Of a stretch of DNA of 27,487 bases, positions 1 through 13,471 are shown piece by piece. This stretch comes from JASHUC01 sp035606175. Lineage in GTDB: Bacteria > Pseudomonadota > Gammaproteobacteria > Steroidobacterales > Steroidobacteraceae. The position numbers were made by a program, and so were the translations under genes. The notes under the pieces were generated by a model. That model had not been told where the DNA came from and did not search any database. It saw nothing but the letters and a program-made list of their open reading frames with translations. The number at the start of each line of letters is the position of its first letter. The first letter of the stretch is position 1. Location: contig DATNFW010000053.1 in assembly GCA_035606175.1 (NCBI GenBank), positions 1 to 27,487 on the forward strand. The letters run 5' to 3'.

Positions 1-900
1 CTCGTCCGAGGCGACGCGCCAGTAGGCAAGACGATAGGCCTGGGCCTCGAGGAGCTGGTGCAACGCATCGAAGCTCGCGGGATCGCCGGGCGAGCCGTTC
101 AATGCGCGTACGGCGGATTCGATCGCGGCAGGCAGCCCCGCCGCACGGGCGCAAAGGCGCGTCAGGCGACGTTTGTGGGCCTCCTTGTCGCGCTGGCGCT
201 CCTCGCGCGCGCCCGGCTCGAGCGCGCGCCGATCCGGTAGATGGCCGAAAGCGGCCGTAAGGCTCGAGAGATCCGCTCGGTCCTCCTCACTCGAGGCCGC
301 GAGCTCCGGGCTCGCGAGCGCGCGCTGCAGAATCAGCGCGTAGCAGCGTGGGTCAACTGGGAAGCGGTGCTCGTGATAGAACACCGCGAAAGAGCCGGCA
401 GTTTCCTCGAATTTGAGAACGAGCTCGCCGCGCTCGAGGACGTTGCCGTAGTAGTCCCCGAGGACGGGTACCAGCACCCGCCCGGCAAGCGCCGGGTCGA
501 CGTTCTCCCAATCGATGTCGAAGAAATCCGCGTAGAGCGATGCCTGGCCATTCTCGAGCACGTCCATCCACCAGGCATTGTCGGCGCCCATGATGCCGAC
601 GTGATTCGGCACCCAGTCGAGAATGTGGCCCATGCCGTGCGCGCGCAGCGCGCCGACGAACGCGTCGAGGTCCTCGGGCGTTCCGATCTCCGGATTGATG
701 CTGTTGTGGTCGACCACGTCATACCCATGCGTGCTGCCGGGTCGGGCGCGCATGTAGGGCGAGCAGTATAGGTGGCTTATACCGAGCTCGGCGAAGTACG
801 GCACGAGCGCCGTCGCATCGCGCAGCGTGAAATGCCGATTGAGTTGCAGGCGGTATGTGGCGCTCGGAATCGCCCCGGCTGCCGCCTCAGGACCGGCCAT
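1..900 (-). CDS. treY: Malto-oligosyltrehalose synthase TreY, N-terminal 300 residues (cut by window edge)
   Basis: TreY is a cytoplasmic GH13 isomerase that turns the reducing-end alpha-1,4 bond of a maltodextrin into alpha,alpha-1,1, leaving a terminal trehalosyl unit for TreZ. The reading frame runs open to the left edge, so only about 300 of the usual 800-950 residues are present. It begins with the family's N-terminal pattern PSATYRLQLN, followed by a strand with LYCSPYMRARPGSTHGYDVV around residues 64-83, DWVPNH near 115-120, and DNAWWMDVLENG near 127-138. The start is the ATG at 898-900, which overlaps the treZ stop by 14 bases, so the two are probably translationally coupled. I see no clear Shine-Dalgarno. 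It is the last gene of the glgB-to-treY operon visible here. The catalytic acids cannot be assessed, because they lie in the part off the window or beyond what I can place safely. Confidence 0.93.
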   Translation of the reverse strand, partial: MAGPEAAAGAIPSATYRLQLNRHFTLRDATALVPYFAELGISHLYCSPYMRARPGSTHGYDVVDHNSINPEIGTPEDLDAFVGALRAHGMGHILDWVPNHVGIMGADNAWWMDVLENGQASLYADFFDIDWENVDPALAGRVLVPVLGDYYGNVLERGELVLKFEETAGSFAVFYHEHRFPVDPRCYALILQRALASPELAASSEEDRADLSSLTAAFGHLPDRRALEPGAREERQRDKEAHKRRLTRLCARAAGLPAAIESAVRALNGSPGDPASFDALHQLLEAQAYRLAYWRVASDE

Positions 901-2789
901 GGCGGCGCGAAAGCAGCCACGTGACGCTCCAGGGCTCGAGCTCGTTGCGCGTCACGGCGCGGCGGATGCCGGGATGGGTCGCAAAGATCAGGCGGCCTGC
1001 CATGCGCGCGACGAGCGGCACGGTGGCGTCGGTCAGATTGGCGAGCAGATGCAGAGTCGAGCCATCGTCGAGCGCCCAGTCGACTGCGAACGCGCCGCTC
1101 TCCTCGAGCCGGATGCAGCGGGCCGAGCGGATGTGCGGGATGCGCGGGGCGATCTCGCGCCGGCGCAGCGCGAGCAGGCGGCGGTAGTGGTCGAACGCGC
1201 GCGCGTGAGGCGGGTCGGCGAGCGCTCCCCAGTCGAGAACGGCAGAGCGGGCGGTCGCGGGGTCCGTCGCATCCGGCAGTTCGTCGAGCGAATCGCGGAA
1301 GCGCTCGAAGCGTGCGAATTCGCGGCGCCGCCCTTCCCGCACCTGCGCGGCGAGCTCCGGACCGAAGTCGCAGAAGTAAGGGAAAGGCTGCGCCGCTGCC
1401 CACTCCTCGCCCATGAAGAGCATGGGGGGCGCGGGTGCGAGCAGCACGATCGCCGTGGCGGCCCGCATCGCCGCCGCGTTCCCGACGAGAGAGCTCAGCC
1501 GCTCCCCGAATGCGCGGTTGCCGATCTGATCGTGGTCCTGCAGAAAGTTGACGAAGGCGCTGGGCGGCAGCGCCGCGCTCGGTTCTCCCCGCTCGCGCCC
1601 CTCGTGCTTCGAAAGCTCGCCCTGGTACACGAATCCTTGCGCAAGGCCGCGGCAGAGCAGCGCTTGCGGAGCCCGGGCGTAATCCTCGTAGTAGCCGTCG
1701 GTCTCGCCGGTCAAAATGACATGCAGGCAGTGATGCACGTCATCGTTCCACTGGGCATCGAACCCTTCGGGGGCCCCGGGCTCGCCGAGCCAGCGCGCCT
1801 CGTTCGCAGCGTTCTCGAGGACCAGGTAGATCGGCCGCTCGCGGGCGGGTCCCTCCCGCACGGCCCGCGCGATCTCGCGCAGAATGTGCGGACTGCTCTC
1901 ATCTTTGATCGCGTGTACCGCATCGAGCCGCAGGCCGTCGAAGCGGTACTCGGTGAGCCAGTAGAGCGCGTTGTGAACGTAGAAGTCGCGCACGATGCGA
2001 CAGTCGTCGCCGTCGAAATTGATCGCCGCTCCCCACGGGGTGTGATGGCGCTCGTTGAAGAACCGCGGTGCGTAGCGGGTAAGGAGATTGCCCTCCGGGC
2101 CGAAGTGGTTGTAGACCACATCGAGCATCACCGCGAGCCCACGCCGGTGCGCGGCTACGATCAGCCGTTTCAGGTCCTCCGGCGCGCCGTACGTCGAGTC
2201 CGGCGCGAACGGCAGGACACCGTCATAGCCCCAGCCGCGCCGTCCCGGGAAATCGGCGATCGGCATCAGCTCGAGCGTGTTGACGCCGAGCTCGACCAGA
2301 TGATCGAGCTTGCCCTCGACTGCGGCGAAGGTTCCCTCCGGCGTGAACGTTCCGACGTGCAGCTCGTAGATCGCCGCCTCGTGCCAGGGCCGGCCGTGCC
2401 AGCCTGAGTCGCTCCATTTGAAAGCGGTAGGATCGATGACGCAGCTCGGGCCGCTCACGTCGCACGGATTGAAGCGCGAAGCAGGATCGGGCACCTCTAT
2501 CCCGCCATCGATCCGGTACCGGTACAGGCTTCCCGCACGCGCCGCATCGCTCACGAGCTCGAACCAGTGATTGCCCACCGGTCGCATCTCGAGAATGCGC
2601 TGCGGCGCCGTGCTTTGCGGGCCGAGAAGCACGAGCTCGACCTGCCGCGCCGCAGGCGCCCACAGCCGGAACCGCACCGCCCCGTCGGGCGTCGGCTCAG
2701 CGCCGAAGGGCATCGGGTGAAGGAGCTCGCGTTTGAATGGGTCATTGGCAGTCCTTGCCATGGAAAGAGGCTCCAGGGGCCGGGGCGAC

Positions 2790-2797
<8 letters not shown>
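887..2797 (-). CDS. treZ: Malto-oligosyltrehalose trehalohydrolase TreZ
   Basis: TreZ hydrolyses the bond next to the trehalosyl end made by TreY and releases free trehalose (GH13, cytoplasm). The protein is 636 residues from the ATG at 2797. An N-terminal carbohydrate-binding/immunoglobulin-like domain (FRLWAP near 43-48) is followed by the (beta/alpha)8 barrel. IYELHVGTF lies near 143-151 and DVVYNH near 226-231. The likely nucleophile is Asp292 in GLRLDAVHAI and the acid/base is Glu328 in LVLENAANE. The family hallmark WNDDVHH follows near 350-356, then LQDHDQIGNRAFGERL with Asp423. The chosen start overlaps the glgX stop by 8 bases and has GAGG six bases upstream. A second ATG at 2761 (MARTAND) with GGAG nine bases before it is a fair alternative. 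The frame is open further upstream, but that part reads as an arginine/serine-rich shadow of glgX. Confidence 0.95.
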
Positions 2798-5042
<2,245 letters not shown>

Positions 5043-5050
5043 TGGTCTCC

Positions 5051-8392
<3,342 letters not shown>

Positions 8393-8404
8393 GGGGGCGC
8401 GCTC

Positions 8405-10444
8405 TCAGCCGAAGTAATCGAAGTCCCGCTCGCTGCGTACGCGCCGCTTCAAATGCAGCACGTGAGCGGCACCTTGTGCCGGGTCGAGCAGGATGAAATT
8501 GCGTGCGCCGCGCCACAGGAACCGTGCCCCCGAGAGCAGGTCATGCGCCTGGAAGGGCCGATCCGAGTCGAGCCCGAGAGAGCGGAGGTCGAGGTCGATC
8601 CAGCCCGACTGGCTGTGATGCGGATCGAGATTGACGATGGTGAGGATCGCATCGCTCAAGTCCGGCGTCGTCTTGCTGTAGGCGACGAGCGTGTCGTTGT
8701 CCGAGCCGTGAAAGACGAGCCGCGCATCGCTTTGCAGCGCTGGATGCTCGCGCCGGATGCGATTCACGAGCGCTACGAGCTCCGCCAGGCTCTCGGGCCT
8801 TTCGAGATCCCAGCTGCGTATCTGATACTTCTCGGAGTCGAGATACTCCTCGCTTCCCGGCTCGCGTGCCGTGTGCTCCATCAGCTCGAATGCGGGACCG
8901 TAGATCCCGAAGCTCGCGCCGAGCGTTGCGGCGAGCACGAGCCGTGCGATGAAGGCCGCTCTGCCCCCGTACTGCAAGTATTCGGTGAGTATATCCGGCG
9001 TGTTCGGCCAAAGATTCGCGCGGAAGAAATCGCTGACCGGCGGGCGCGTGATCTCGGTGAAGTACCGAACGATCTCGTCCCTCGTGTTCCGCCACGCGAA
9101 GTAGGTGTACGACTGTGTGAAGCCCGCTTTCGCGAGCCGGTACATGACCTTCGGCCGCGTGAACGCCTCGGCGAGAAAGATCGCCTCGGGCGTGCGGCGC
9201 TTCACGCGCTCGATCAGCCACTCCCATAGTCCGAAAGGCTTGGTGTGGGGATTGTCCACGCGGAAGATTTTCACACCCTCGTGCGCCCAGAACTCGACGA
9301 CGCGCGCGAGCTCTTCCCAGAGCTCCCGCCAGGCGGGCGTCTCGAAGTGGAAGGGATAGATGTCCTGATACTTCTTCGGCGGATTCTCCGCGTATTGAAT
9401 CGTCCCGTCGGGACGCTCGAGGAACCACTCCGGATGCTCGCGCACGTAGGGATGATCCGGGCTGCACTGGAAGGCGATGTCGAGCGCGAGCTCGATGCCG
9501 AGCTCGCCGGCCCGGGCGATGAGCCGGCGCAGGTCATCGATCGTGCCGAGCTCGGGGTGGATCGCAGTGTGGCCCCCCCCATCGCCGCCGATGGCCCAGG
9601 GGCTGCCCGGATCGCGGGGCGAAGTCGAGGGCGCGTTGTTCGGCCCCTTGCGCTCGGTCTTTCCGATCGGATGGATGGGCGGCAGATAGAGCACATCGAA
9701 ACCGAGTGCGGCGATGTGCGGCAGGCGCGCCTCGCAATCGCGGAACGTGCCGTGACGCGGCGTGCGCCCGGTGACGGCGGGTGCGCCGGCGCCCTGGACC
9801 GTCGAGCGCGGGAACAGTTCGTACCAGCTCGAGAAGCGCGCGCGCTCCCGGTCCGCAACGAGTACGAGGGGCGGCTCGCGCGTCAACACGAGCTCGGGGT
9901 CGGGATGGCGCCACGCGAGCGCGTGCAGTGTCGCATCTTGAGCGCGCGCCACGCGCTCGGCCACGGGCGTGGAGCCCGCGACGAGCTCATCGGCCCAGGC
10001 GTTGAGCTCGCGCTCGGCAGCGCCCCGCACGCGCGCCGCACATGCGTGGATCAACTGCGCACCGCGCGCGAGATCGACGCTCACGTCCTGCCCGGCGTCG
10101 TGCTTCTTCGCAAGATCTCCTCGCCAGGTCTCGAGCGGATCGACCCATCCGCAGACGGTGTACAGATGCCGTCCGAGGTCGACAATCTCGACAGCTGCCT
10201 GCCAGCGATCGTTTCCCAAGGGCACCATGCGCAAGCGCTGCCACTCTCGTTCGTGCTCCGCGCGGTGCAACACCGCGCAGCTCACCGCGTCGTGCCCGTC
10301 GGCGAACACGTCCGCCTCCACGACGAGGCGCTCGCCGACGATGCGCTTAGCGGCGAAGCGTCCGCCGTCGACGCACGGCGTGATGCTCTCGATGACGACC
10401 CGACGCGCGCCGTCGGCCGGCAGACCTGGTAACGCCGAGCCCAT
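8405..10444 (-). CDS. glgE: Alpha-1,4-glucan:maltose-1-phosphate maltosyltransferase GlgE
   Basis: GlgE (GH13_3) transfers maltosyl units from maltose-1-phosphate to the non-reducing end of alpha-1,4-glucan and releases phosphate. The protein is 679 residues, normal for the family. An N-terminal domain (VVIESITPCVDGGRFAAKR near 16-34) precedes the insert-bearing barrel. YELFPRS lies near 208-214, the donor-site loop PIHPIGKTERKGPNN near 256-270, and LDIAFQCSPDHPY near 321-333. The nucleophile is Asp397 in KIFRVDNPHTKP and the acid/base is Glu426 in FLAEAFTRPKVM. The LWPNTPDILTEYL stretch typical of GlgE is present. The frame is open upstream of this start, but that part is the glgB shadow. 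The ATG at 10442-10444 shares a base with the glgB stop (TGATG), which strongly suggests translational coupling and supports this start. Confidence 0.96.
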   Translation of the reverse strand: MGSALPGLPADGARRVVIESITPCVDGGRFAAKRIVGERLVVEADVFADGHDAVSCAVLHRAEHEREWQRLRMVPLGNDRWQAAVEIVDLGRHLYTVCGWVDPLETWRGDLAKKHDAGQDVSVDLARGAQLIHACAARVRGAAERELNAWADELVAGSTPVAERVARAQDATLHALAWRHPDPELVLTREPPLVLVADRERARFSSWYELFPRSTVQGAGAPAVTGRTPRHGTFRDCEARLPHIAALGFDVLYLPPIHPIGKTERKGPNNAPSTSPRDPGSPWAIGGDGGGHTAIHPELGTIDDLRRLIARAGELGIELALDIAFQCSPDHPYVREHPEWFLERPDGTIQYAENPPKKYQDIYPFHFETPAWRELWEELARVVEFWAHEGVKIFRVDNPHTKPFGLWEWLIERVKRRTPEAIFLAEAFTRPKVMYRLAKAGFTQSYTYFAWRNTRDEIVRYFTEITRPPVSDFFRANLWPNTPDILTEYLQYGGRAAFIARLVLAATLGASFGIYGPAFELMEHTAREPGSEEYLDSEKYQIRSWDLERPESLAELVALVNRIRREHPALQSDARLVFHGSDNDTLVAYSKTTPDLSDAILTIVNLDPHHSQSGWIDLDLRSLGLDSDRPFQAHDLLSGARFLWRGARNFILLDPAQGAAHVLHLKRRVRSERDFDYFG

Positions 10445-12336
10445 CAGTCCGCCTGCAAGTACAGCACACCGAGCGGCGGCAGCCGCAGGGTGAGGGAGTG
10501 GAAGCGGCCGTGCGCGGGGAGCGGTGCCGCCTCTACGCCGCCGAAGTTGCCCTGGCCGCTGCCGCCGTACTCTTGCGCGTCGCTGTTCAGCCGCTCGTGC
10601 CACAGACCGCCGCGCGGCACACCGACCCGGTAGTTCTCGCGCACGACCGGCGTGAAGTTGGCGACGACGAGGATCTCGCGACCGCGCGTGCGCGGTTTGC
10701 GCAGGAATGCGACGACGCTCGATTCCCAGTCGTTCGCATCCACCCACTCGAATCCGTCGGGCGAGAAGTCGATCTCATAGAGCGCAGGCGTATCCCGATA
10801 GAAGCGGTTGAGATCGCGAACCCATTTCTGCACGCCTGCGTGCAGCGGATGGCCGAGCACGTGCCACTCGAGGCTCTCCTCGTGCTGCCACTCGCGCCGC
10901 TGTCCGAATTCCTGTCCCATGAACAGCAGCTTCTTGCCGGGATGCGCCCACATGTAGCCATAGAGCAGCCGCAGGTTGGCGAACTGCTGCCACTCATCGC
11001 CGTGCATCTTGCCGAGGAGCGAGCCCTTCCCGTGCGTCACCTCATCGTGCGAGAGCGGCAGGATGAAGTTCTCCGTAAACGCATACCAGATGGAAAACGT
11101 GAGCGAGTTGTGATGGTACTTGCGGAAGACCGGGTCGCTCGCGAAATATTTGAGGGTGTCGTGCATCCAGCCCATGTTCCATTTGAGTCCGAACCCGAGC
11201 CCGCCGAGATAGGTCGGACGCGAAACCATGGGCCACGCGGTCGATTCCTCGGCGACCGTTTGCGCAGCGGGGTGGTCGCGGTAGACGGCCGCATTTACCT
11301 GCTTCAAGAACTCCACCGCATCGAGGTTCTCGTGGCCGCCGTGACGGTTGGGGATCCACTCGCCCGCGCGGCGCCCGTAATCGAGGTAGAGCATCGAGGC
11401 GACCGCATCGACGCGCAGCGCATCGGCTCGATACAGATCGAGCCAGAAAAGCGCGTTCGAGCCCAGGAAGTCGCGCACCTCGGGCCGGCCGTAGTTGAAG
11501 ATCGAGCTGTTCCATTCCGGGTGATAGCCCTGGCGGGGATCGGCATGTTCGTACAGATGCGTGCCGTCGAAGTACGCGAGACCGTGCTCGTCGCTCGGGA
11601 AGTGCGATGGCACCCAGTCGAGAATGACGCCGATCCCGCGCTGGTGCATGTGCTCGATCAGGTACATGAAATCCTGCGGCGTGCCATAGCGAGACGTCGG
11701 CGCGAAATAGCCCGTCACCTGGTAGCCCCAGGAACCGTAGAAGGGGTGCTCCATGATCGGCATCAGCTCGACGTGCGTGAAGCCCATGTCGGTCACGTAG
11801 TCGGCGAGCTTCGGAGCGATTTCCCGGTAAGTGAGCGAGCGGTTGCCCTGCTCCGGATTGCGCCGCCAGGAGCCGAGGTGGACCTCGTAAACCGACCACG
11901 GCGCATCGAGCGCGTTTACGCGCGCGCGGTCGCGCTGCCAGTCGAGATCGCTCCATTCGTAGCCGAGGTCCCACACGATCGAGGCGGTACGCGGAGGGGT
12001 CTCGCAGTGGAACGCGAAGGGATCGCTCTTCTCGACGCGGTAGCCTCCGAAGCGTGAGCGGACGTGGTACTTGTAGAGCGCCCCCGCGCCGATCTCGGGC
12101 ACGAATCCGTCCCAGATCCCCGACTCGTCCCAACGGGGCGCGAGGCGATTGCGCTCGGGGTCCCAACCGTTGAAATCCCCGACGACGCTCACCGCTTCGG
12201 CGTTCGGGGCCCACACCGCGAAGCGCGTGCCGCGACGGCCGTCGAGTGTGTCCGCATGTGCACCGAGCTTCTCGTAGGCGCGGTAGAGTGTGCCCTCCTT
12301 GAACAGATAGATGTCGTTGGGCGTGAGCTCGGACAT
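10444..12336 (-). CDS. glgB: 1,4-alpha-glucan branching enzyme GlgB
   Basis: GlgB introduces alpha-1,6 branches into the linear glucan extended by GlgE. The protein is 630 residues from the ATG at 12336 (MSELTPNDIYLFKEG). It has the CBM48 domain (FAVWAPNAEAVSVVGDFNGW near 39-58) but lacks the extra N1 domain of long forms such as E. coli GlgB (about 728 residues). Barrel motifs: YEVHLGSWRR near 150-159, ELMPIMEHPFYGSWGYQ near 190-206, nucleophile Asp310 in ALRVDAVASML, acid/base Glu363 in VAEESTAWP, and the third acid in LPLSHDEVTHGKGSL. It appears to be the first gene of the operon. The frame continues 54 codons upstream, but that sequence is an unconserved shadow of the divergent glpQ-like gene. 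There is no strong Shine-Dalgarno. The promoter must lie inside the start of the divergent gene. Confidence 0.96.
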   Translation of the reverse strand: MSELTPNDIYLFKEGTLYRAYEKLGAHADTLDGRRGTRFAVWAPNAEAVSVVGDFNGWDPERNRLAPRWDESGIWDGFVPEIGAGALYKYHVRSRFGGYRVEKSDPFAFHCETPPRTASIVWDLGYEWSDLDWQRDRARVNALDAPWSVYEVHLGSWRRNPEQGNRSLTYREIAPKLADYVTDMGFTHVELMPIMEHPFYGSWGYQVTGYFAPTSRYGTPQDFMYLIEHMHQRGIGVILDWVPSHFPSDEHGLAYFDGTHLYEHADPRQGYHPEWNSSIFNYGRPEVRDFLGSNALFWLDLYRADALRVDAVASMLYLDYGRRAGEWIPNRHGGHENLDAVEFLKQVNAAVYRDHPAAQTVAEESTAWPMVSRPTYLGGLGFGLKWNMGWMHDTLKYFASDPVFRKYHHNSLTFSIWYAFTENFILPLSHDEVTHGKGSLLGKMHGDEWQQFANLRLLYGYMWAHPGKKLLFMGQEFGQRREWQHEESLEWHVLGHPLHAGVQKWVRDLNRFYRDTPALYEIDFSPDGFEWVDANDWESSVVAFLRKPRTRGREILVVANFTPVVRENYRVGVPRGGLWHERLNSDAQEYGGSGQGNFGGVEAAPLPAHGRFHSLTLRLPPLGVLYLQAD

Positions 12337-12340
12337 GAGG

Positions 12341-13471
12341 ATGACTCGGGGAACGCAGCAGGTCGCGGCGGGTTCCCAATCATGCAATAGTCGCGCCAGG
12401 GGCGCACGCTGCACGACAGCGGCCGCTCGGCCGATCGTGATCGCCCACCGTGGTGCGAGCGGAGATGCTCCGGAGCACACGCTCGCCGCATACCGCATCG
12501 CGATCGAGCAGGGCGCCGATTACATCGAACCCGACCTCGTGAGCACCCGCGACGGTGTATTGATCGCTCGCCACGAGAATGAGATCGGCGGGACGACGGA
12601 TGTAGGGTGGCACGCCGAATTCGCAGCGCGACGCACGCGCAAGCTGATCGACGGCGTGCCGGTCGAGGGCTGGTTCAGCGAGGATTTCACGCTTGCCGAG
12701 ATCAAGCGGCTCAGGGCATGCGAGCGCATCCCGGAACTGCGGCCCGCGAATGCCCGCCGCGACGGTGAGCTCGAGGTGCCGACACTCGAGGAGATCCTCG
12801 CGCTCGTGCGGGAGCTCGAGGCGGAACGCGCGGCAGGTGCGCGTGAACGCGGCGTGCCGGGCGTTGCGCGGATCGGGATATATCCCGAGACGAAGCACCC
12901 GAGTTATTTCGCGGCAGCGCGCCTCGCCCTCGAGCCGCCGCTTCTCGAGGCGCTGCGGCGGTTCGGCTATGCGGGCGCGGATGCGCCGATCTTCATCCAG
13001 TCCTTCGAGACCGGCAATCTTCGGGCGCTGCGCCGCATCACCGATCTGAGGCTCGTTCAGCTCATCGAGGCGCGTGGCGGCCCGTATGGCGATCGGTCCA
13101 CCTATGCGGAGCTCACGACATCCGAGGGGCTGGCCGGAGTCGCCGGCTACGCGGATGCCGTCGGAGTCGCGAAGTCGCTCATCTTGCCCGTCGGGACGGA
13201 CGGCGCGCTCGGCCGGCCGACACGGCTCATCGAGGATGCGCACGCATCGGGGCTCGACGTGCACGCATGGACCTTCAGGGCGGAGAACGCCTTCCTGCCG
13301 CCCACGCTGCGCTCGAGCGCCGATCCTGCGGCGCGCGGTGAAGTCGGAGCTGAGATCGCGGCGTTCCTGGCCGCAGGGATCGACGGCTTCTTCATCGATC
13401 AGCCGGGGCTCGGCGTGCGCGCACGCGACGAGTTTCTCGCGATCAGCGGGGCAGGACGCGGCGGGGGGTGA
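12341..13471 (+). CDS. glpQ: GlpQ-like glycerophosphodiester phosphodiesterase
   Basis: Members of this TIM-barrel family hydrolyse deacylated phospholipids to glycerol-3-phosphate and an alcohol. The motif VIAHRGASGDAPEHT sits at residues about 33-47. It is followed by GADYIEPDLVSTRDG with the metal-binding Glu and Asp, then ARHENEIGGTTDVG with a conserved His, and GIYPETKHP in the middle, all close to the E. coli GlpQ pattern. The C-terminus GIDGFFIDQPGLGV is also typical. At about 376 residues it has the long GlpQ length rather than the short UgpQ length. E. coli GlpQ is periplasmic, but no hydrophobic signal segment precedes the catalytic motif here from any in-frame start (ATG 12311, 12335 or 12341), so it may be cytosolic. 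I chose ATG 12341 because it avoids overlap with glgB; that start is uncertain. Its 3' end overlaps the convergent GGDEF-EAL gene by 29 bases. Confidence 0.85.
   Translation: MTRGTQQVAAGSQSCNSRARGARCTTAAARPIVIAHRGASGDAPEHTLAAYRIAIEQGADYIEPDLVSTRDGVLIARHENEIGGTTDVGWHAEFAARRTRKLIDGVPVEGWFSEDFTLAEIKRLRACERIPELRPANARRDGELEVPTLEEILALVRELEAERAAGARERGVPGVARIGIYPETKHPSYFAAARLALEPPLLEALRRFGYAGADAPIFIQSFETGNLRALRRITDLRLVQLIEARGGPYGDRSTYAELTTSEGLAGVAGYADAVGVAKSLILPVGTDGALGRPTRLIEDAHASGLDVHAWTFRAENAFLPPTLRSSADPAARGEVGAEIAAFLAAGIDGFFIDQPGLGVRARDEFLAISGAGRGGG

Noticed and set aside
827..2407. 526-codon plus-strand frame opposite treZ
   Set aside because: Antisense shadow of treZ with no domain pattern. 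The plus-strand frames at 7400-9229 and 10498-12057 are rejected for the same reason.
12437..12439. GTG 12437 as the glpQ start
   Set aside because: It would place the start inside the first barrel strand, just before the catalytic HRG, removing residues the fold needs.
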